Assembly (NCBI GenBank): GCA_013816275.1
Contig: JACDER010000045.1
Location: 1 to 8,397, forward strand
Direction of reading: 5' to 3'
DNA length: 8,397 bases
From: Actinomycetota bacterium
GTDB lineage: Bacteria > Actinomycetota > Thermoleophilia > Gaiellales > Gaiellaceae
Shown: positions 6,277 to 8,397 of the stretch, in pieces
How the letters are laid out: each line of letters starts with the position of its first letter
Position numbering within the stretch: position 1 is the first letter of the stretch
Position numbers and translations under genes: made by a program
Notes under the pieces: generated by a model
Seen by the model: the letters and a program-made list of their open reading frames with translations, nothing else
Databases searched by the model: none
What the model was told of the DNA's origin: nothing

Positions 6277-7043
6277 CGACTCTGCTTCCGGGTCGAGATG
6301 ATCGTGCCGATCCGCTCCCCGGCGAGGACGCGCCGTATGTTCCCCTCGGCCTGCTCGAAGACGTGGATGGGCAGATCGTTCTCCATGCACAGCGAGAGCG
6401 CGGTCGTGTCCATCACCTTCAGACCGCGCTCGATCACCTCGAGGTGAGTCAGCGCGGGCAGGAACCGGGCGTCCGGATCGAGCTTCGGATCGCCGTCGTA
6501 GACGCCCTCCACGCCGTGCTTCGCCATCAGGATCGCGTCGGCGTTGATCTCGAGCGCGCGAAGCGCTCCCGCCGTGTCGCTCGAGAAGAACGGGTTGCCG
6601 GTCCCCGCGGCGAAGATGACGACCCGGCCCTTCTCGAGGTGGCGGATTGCTCGTCGCCGGATGTACGGCTCCGCTACCTCGGAGACGGCCAGCGCCGAGA
6701 GGACCCGCGTCTGGGCCCCGCGACGCTCGAGCGCGTCCTGGAGCACTAGCGAGTTGAGAACGATCGCCAGCATGCCCGCGTAGTCCGCGGTCGCGCGGTC
6801 CATCCCCTCGGCCGCCGCGGCCATCCCTCGCCAGATGTTCCCTCCGCCCGTGACGATCGCGATCTCGAGCCCCGACTCCTGGACCTCGACGATCTCGCCT
6901 GCGATCGACTCGATCCGTTCCGGGTCGAGCCCGAACTCGCGCTCGCCCATGAGCGCCTCGCCGGAGAGCTTGAGCAGGACGCGGCGGAACAGTGGCCGTG
7001 CCTGGTCCTCGGCCTGGGCCTCCTCTGGCTGGACGGCGGTCAC
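6273..7043 (-). CDS. pyrH: Uridylate (UMP) kinase
   Basis: Cytoplasmic amino-acid-kinase-family enzyme that phosphorylates UMP to UDP with ATP, feeding RNA, DNA and nucleotide-sugar synthesis. Bacterial forms are hexamers controlled by GTP and UTP. The 256-residue product shows [13 protein letters not shown] at 21-33 (phosphate-binding Lys25), [11 protein letters not shown] at 63-73, [15 protein letters not shown] at 85-99 and [13 protein letters not shown] at 147-159. [20 protein letters not shown] follows at 171-190 and [12 protein letters not shown] at 212-223. A polar leader of about 18 residues (Glu/Gln/Ala-rich) precedes the kinase fold. The start GTG 7043 overlaps the tsf stop as GTGA. 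No Shine-Dalgarno is apparent; instead a 7-bp hairpin sits four bases upstream. A longer frame from ATG 7133 was rejected because it runs deep into tsf with low-complexity Gly/Arg residues. Confidence 0.96.
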   Translation of the reverse strand: MTAVQPEEAQAEDQARPLFRRVLLKLSGEALMGEREFGLDPERIESIAGEIVEVQESGLEIAIVTGGGNIWRGMAAAAEGMDRATADYAGMLAIVLNSLVLQDALERRGAQTRVLSALAVSEVAEPYIRRRAIRHLEKGRVVIFAAGTGNPFFSSDTAGALRALEINADAILMAKHGVEGVYDGDPKLDPDARFLPALTHLEVIERGLKVMDTTALSLCMENDLPIHVFEQAEGNIRRVLAGERIGTIISTRKQSR

Positions 7044-7843
7044 CCGGCGAGCGCGAAGCGCTCGAACTCGAGCACCTCCGCCCCCTCCTCCTCGAGCGCC
7101 TGACCGACGGTCTTTGCCGCGTCGTGGATCCACGGCTGCTCGGCGAGCACCTGGGCGGCGAAGAAGCGCTTGTTCAGCATGCCTTCGACGATTTTCTCAC
7201 GTGCCTGCTCCGGCTTGCCCTGCACCTCGTCCGAGCTCGCATAGATCTCGCGCTCCGAGGTGACGACCTCCTCCGGAACGTGTTCCCGCCCGATCCACCG
7301 GGGGGCGGATGCAGCGATGTGCATCGCGATCTTGCGCGGAAGCTCCAACGGGCCGCCGCGGACCTGCACGAGCACGCCCAGCTTGTTGGCCGGGGGATGG
7401 ACGTAGGCTCCGATGCGTCCACCGTCAACCGCCTCGAAGCGCGCAGTGCCCGAGACGACGACGTTCTCACCGAGCTTGCCCGCAAGCGTGACGCGTTCGT
7501 CCTCCAGGCTCGCCTCTGCCCCAGGCCCGTCAGCCTCGACCGCCTCCAGCACCTTCTTCGCGAATTCGAGGAACTCCTCGTTGTTCGAGACGGGCTCGGT
7601 CTCGCTCCCGACCGCGACCATGGTCCCGCGCTTTTCGTCGTCGGCGATGCGATAGCCGACCTTGCCCTCGGGTGTCTCGCGACCTGCCCGCTTCCCGGCG
7701 CTGGCGGCTCCCCATTTTCGCAGGAGCTCGACGGCCTTCTCCATGTCGCCGTTCGTCTCCGTCAGGGCGCGCTTGCAGTCCATCATCCCCGCGCCCGTGC
7801 TGTCACGGAGCTCCCTGACGAGCTTCGCGGAGATCTCGGTCAC
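7040..7843 (-). CDS. tsf: Elongation factor Ts
   Basis: Cytoplasmic guanine-nucleotide exchange factor that releases GDP from EF-Tu. The 267-residue product begins with the UBA-like N-domain: [20 protein letters not shown] at 4-23, then KRALTET, which is EF-Ts signature 1. [16 protein letters not shown] at 51-66 leads into the core subdomains, and the MHIAASAP block is at 174-181. C-terminal landmarks include [12 protein letters not shown] at 216-227 and EQPWIHD at 235-241. The second signature, normally containing TDFV before N-x-x-F, reads [12 protein letters not shown] at 80-91, so the key Asp-Phe pair is Glu-Pro (E83-P84). Otherwise the protein is intact. The start GTG 7843 overlaps the rpsB stop as GTGA, with GAGG seven bases upstream. 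The rpsB-tsf pairing is near universal in bacteria. Confidence 0.96.
   Translation of the reverse strand: MTEISAKLVRELRDSTGAGMMDCKRALTETNGDMEKAVELLRKWGAASAGKRAGRETPEGKVGYRIADDEKRGTMVAVGSETEPVSNNEEFLEFAKKVLEAVEADGPGAEASLEDERVTLAGKLGENVVVSGTARFEAVDGGRIGAYVHPPANKLGVLVQVRGGPLELPRKIAMHIAASAPRWIGREHVPEEVVTSEREIYASSDEVQGKPEQAREKIVEGMLNKRFFAAQVLAEQPWIHDAAKTVGQALEEEGAEVLEFERFALAG
7048..7064 (-). promoter_or_regulatory. Hairpin just upstream of the pyrH start
   Basis: CGAGCGC (7048-7054) and GCGCTCG (7058-7064) form a perfect 7-bp stem with a 3-base loop. On the transcript it lies in the last codons of tsf and ends four bases before the pyrH GTG, exactly where a ribosome-binding site would be. Translation of tsf would melt it, so it could enforce coupling of pyrH to tsf. 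The symmetry is seen; the function is inferred. Confidence 0.4.
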
Positions 7844-8397
7844 TGCGTCGCCTCGACCTTCTCCTCGTGCTGGCCGAGCTGCTCGAACTCGGGAGCTTCC
7901 TCGGCCGGCTCTTCCTCGGCCGCGGGCTTCGCCGCCTCCGCAGCCGGCTCTTCTGCTGCCTCCGGCTTCGCCGCGTCCTCGGCCGGGGCTGGAGCGAAGT
8001 CGGCCGGCGAGGCCTTGTTCAGCCCCTCCTCGATTGCGTCCACGATCGCCCGCGTAATGAGATCGCACGAGCGGATCGCGTCGTCGTTGCCGGGGATGGG
8101 GTAATCGGCGTCGTCCGGGTCGCAGTTCGTGTCCACGAGAGCGACGATCGGAAGACCGAGCCGCCGCGCCTCGCGCACGGCGAGCTGCTCCTTGCGCAGG
8201 TCGATGACGAAGACCGCGTCGGGCTGGCGCTTCATGTCCGCCACTCCGCCGAGGTTGGCCTCGAGCTTCTGCAGCTCGGACTCCATCGTGATCCGCTCCT
8301 TGGCGGGAAGGAGCGCAAGCTGCCCGTCCTCCTTGAGCCGGCGCAGGTCGTGCAGGCGCTCGATCCGCTCCGAGATCGTCTTCCAGTTGGTCAGCAG
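7840..8397 (-). CDS. rpsB: 30S ribosomal protein S2 (3' part, N-terminus outside window)
   Basis: Structural protein of the small ribosomal subunit. The visible 185 residues begin inside the conserved [15 protein letters not shown] block, which lies near residue 100 in E. coli S2, so roughly 100 N-terminal residues are missing. Family landmarks are [20 protein letters not shown] (30-49), [19 protein letters not shown] (49-67), then [20 protein letters not shown] (68-87), [20 protein letters not shown] (88-107) and [11 protein letters not shown]. These match S2 throughout. From about residue 128 the protein continues as a tail of nearly 60 residues rich in Ala, Glu and Pro, absent from E. coli S2 and including a 13-residue tandem duplication. 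Similar acidic tails are familiar in Actinomycetota. The stop overlaps the tsf start. Promoter and any S2-binding leader lie outside. Confidence 0.97.
   Translation of the reverse strand: MLTNWKTISERIERLHDLRRLKEDGQLALLPAKERITMESELQKLEANLGGVADMKRQPDAVFVIDLRKEQLAVREARRLGLPIVALVDTNCDPDDADYPIPGNDDAIRSCDLITRAIVDAIEEGLNKASPADFAPAPAEDAAKPEAAEEPAAEAAKPAAEEEPAEEAPEFEQLGQHEEKVEATQ
7904..7981 (-). repeat. Imperfect 39-bp tandem duplication in the rpsB tail
   Basis: Units 7904-7942 and 7943-7981 match at 31 of 39 positions by eye, including a shared GCCGGCTCTTC at their left ends and a GGCTTCGCCGC core. They encode two consecutive 13-residue blocks, [13 protein letters not shown] then [13 protein letters not shown], in the S2 tail. 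The period is a multiple of three, so the frame is kept. It suggests the tail grew by slippage or unequal recombination. Confidence 0.6.

Noticed and set aside
6990..8104. Plus-strand open frame (370 codons) antisense to tsf and rpsB
   Set aside because: Opposite two universal genes; its Ser/Ala-rich end mirrors the repetitive S2 tail.
1..8397. tRNA genes, rRNA, riboswitches or prophage/insertion sequence genes
   Set aside because: The only gap large enough for a structured RNA is 214 bp and shows no tRNA-like arms or recognised riboswitch core. All other sequence is accounted for by housekeeping genes.

Overview
The window holds a dense, single-strand block of core bacterial housekeeping genes. 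All ten genes are read on the minus strand, so transcription runs from high to low coordinates. In transcription order they are rpsB (3' part only), tsf, pyrH, frr, uppS, cdsA, dxr, rseP, then a 214-bp gap, then ispG and proS (5' part only). Protein motifs place every gene confidently in a known family. The DNA is very GC-rich, which produces many long open frames antisense to the genes; these are treated as shadows. Gene order is close to the rpsB-tsf-pyrH-frr-uppS-cdsA-dxr-rseP-proS order known from Firmicutes, with ispG added as in Actinomycetota. GC content, an acidic Ala/Glu/Pro tail on S2, a short Dxr and a divergent EF-Ts motif together suggest a deep-branching Actinomycetota, perhaps Thermoleophilia (Gaiella/Solirubrobacter-like). 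That placement is inference from memory of family sequences, not a search.

Region by region: 7040-8397 carries translation genes (S2 and EF-Ts). 5713-7043 has UMP kinase and ribosome recycling factor. 4949-5683 is undecaprenyl diphosphate synthase, which makes the lipid carrier for the cell wall. 4119-4943 is CDP-diacylglycerol synthase, the phospholipid precursor enzyme. 3024-4085 is DXP reductoisomerase, the committed MEP-pathway step. 1810-3027 is a site-2 membrane metalloprotease. 456-1595 is IspG, a late Fe-S step of the MEP pathway. 1-440 is the start of prolyl-tRNA synthetase. Dxr and IspG feed isoprenoid units to UppS, so the block links isoprenoid supply, envelope lipid synthesis and translation.

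From rpsB to rseP the genes are packed tightly. Junctions rpsB/tsf, tsf/pyrH and dxr/rseP overlap as GTGA, and pyrH/frr as ATGA. uppS/cdsA also contains a GTGA, though a start nine bases downstream is preferred. This implies one transcript with coupled translation. The only substantial break is 1596-1809. It contains a long hairpin starting at the rseP stop codon (probable terminator) and, abutting ispG, a TACAAT box seven bases before the ATG. That spacing suggests a separate, leaderless ispG-proS transcript.

No tRNA, rRNA, CRISPR array, insertion sequence or phage gene was seen. I found no evidence of a new biological system. The points worth checking are local: the rseP-ispG gap and its palindrome, the TEPV version of the EF-Ts TDFV motif, the shortened Dxr N-domain, the charged insert in RseP, the duplicated S2 tail, and small hairpins at several gene junctions.
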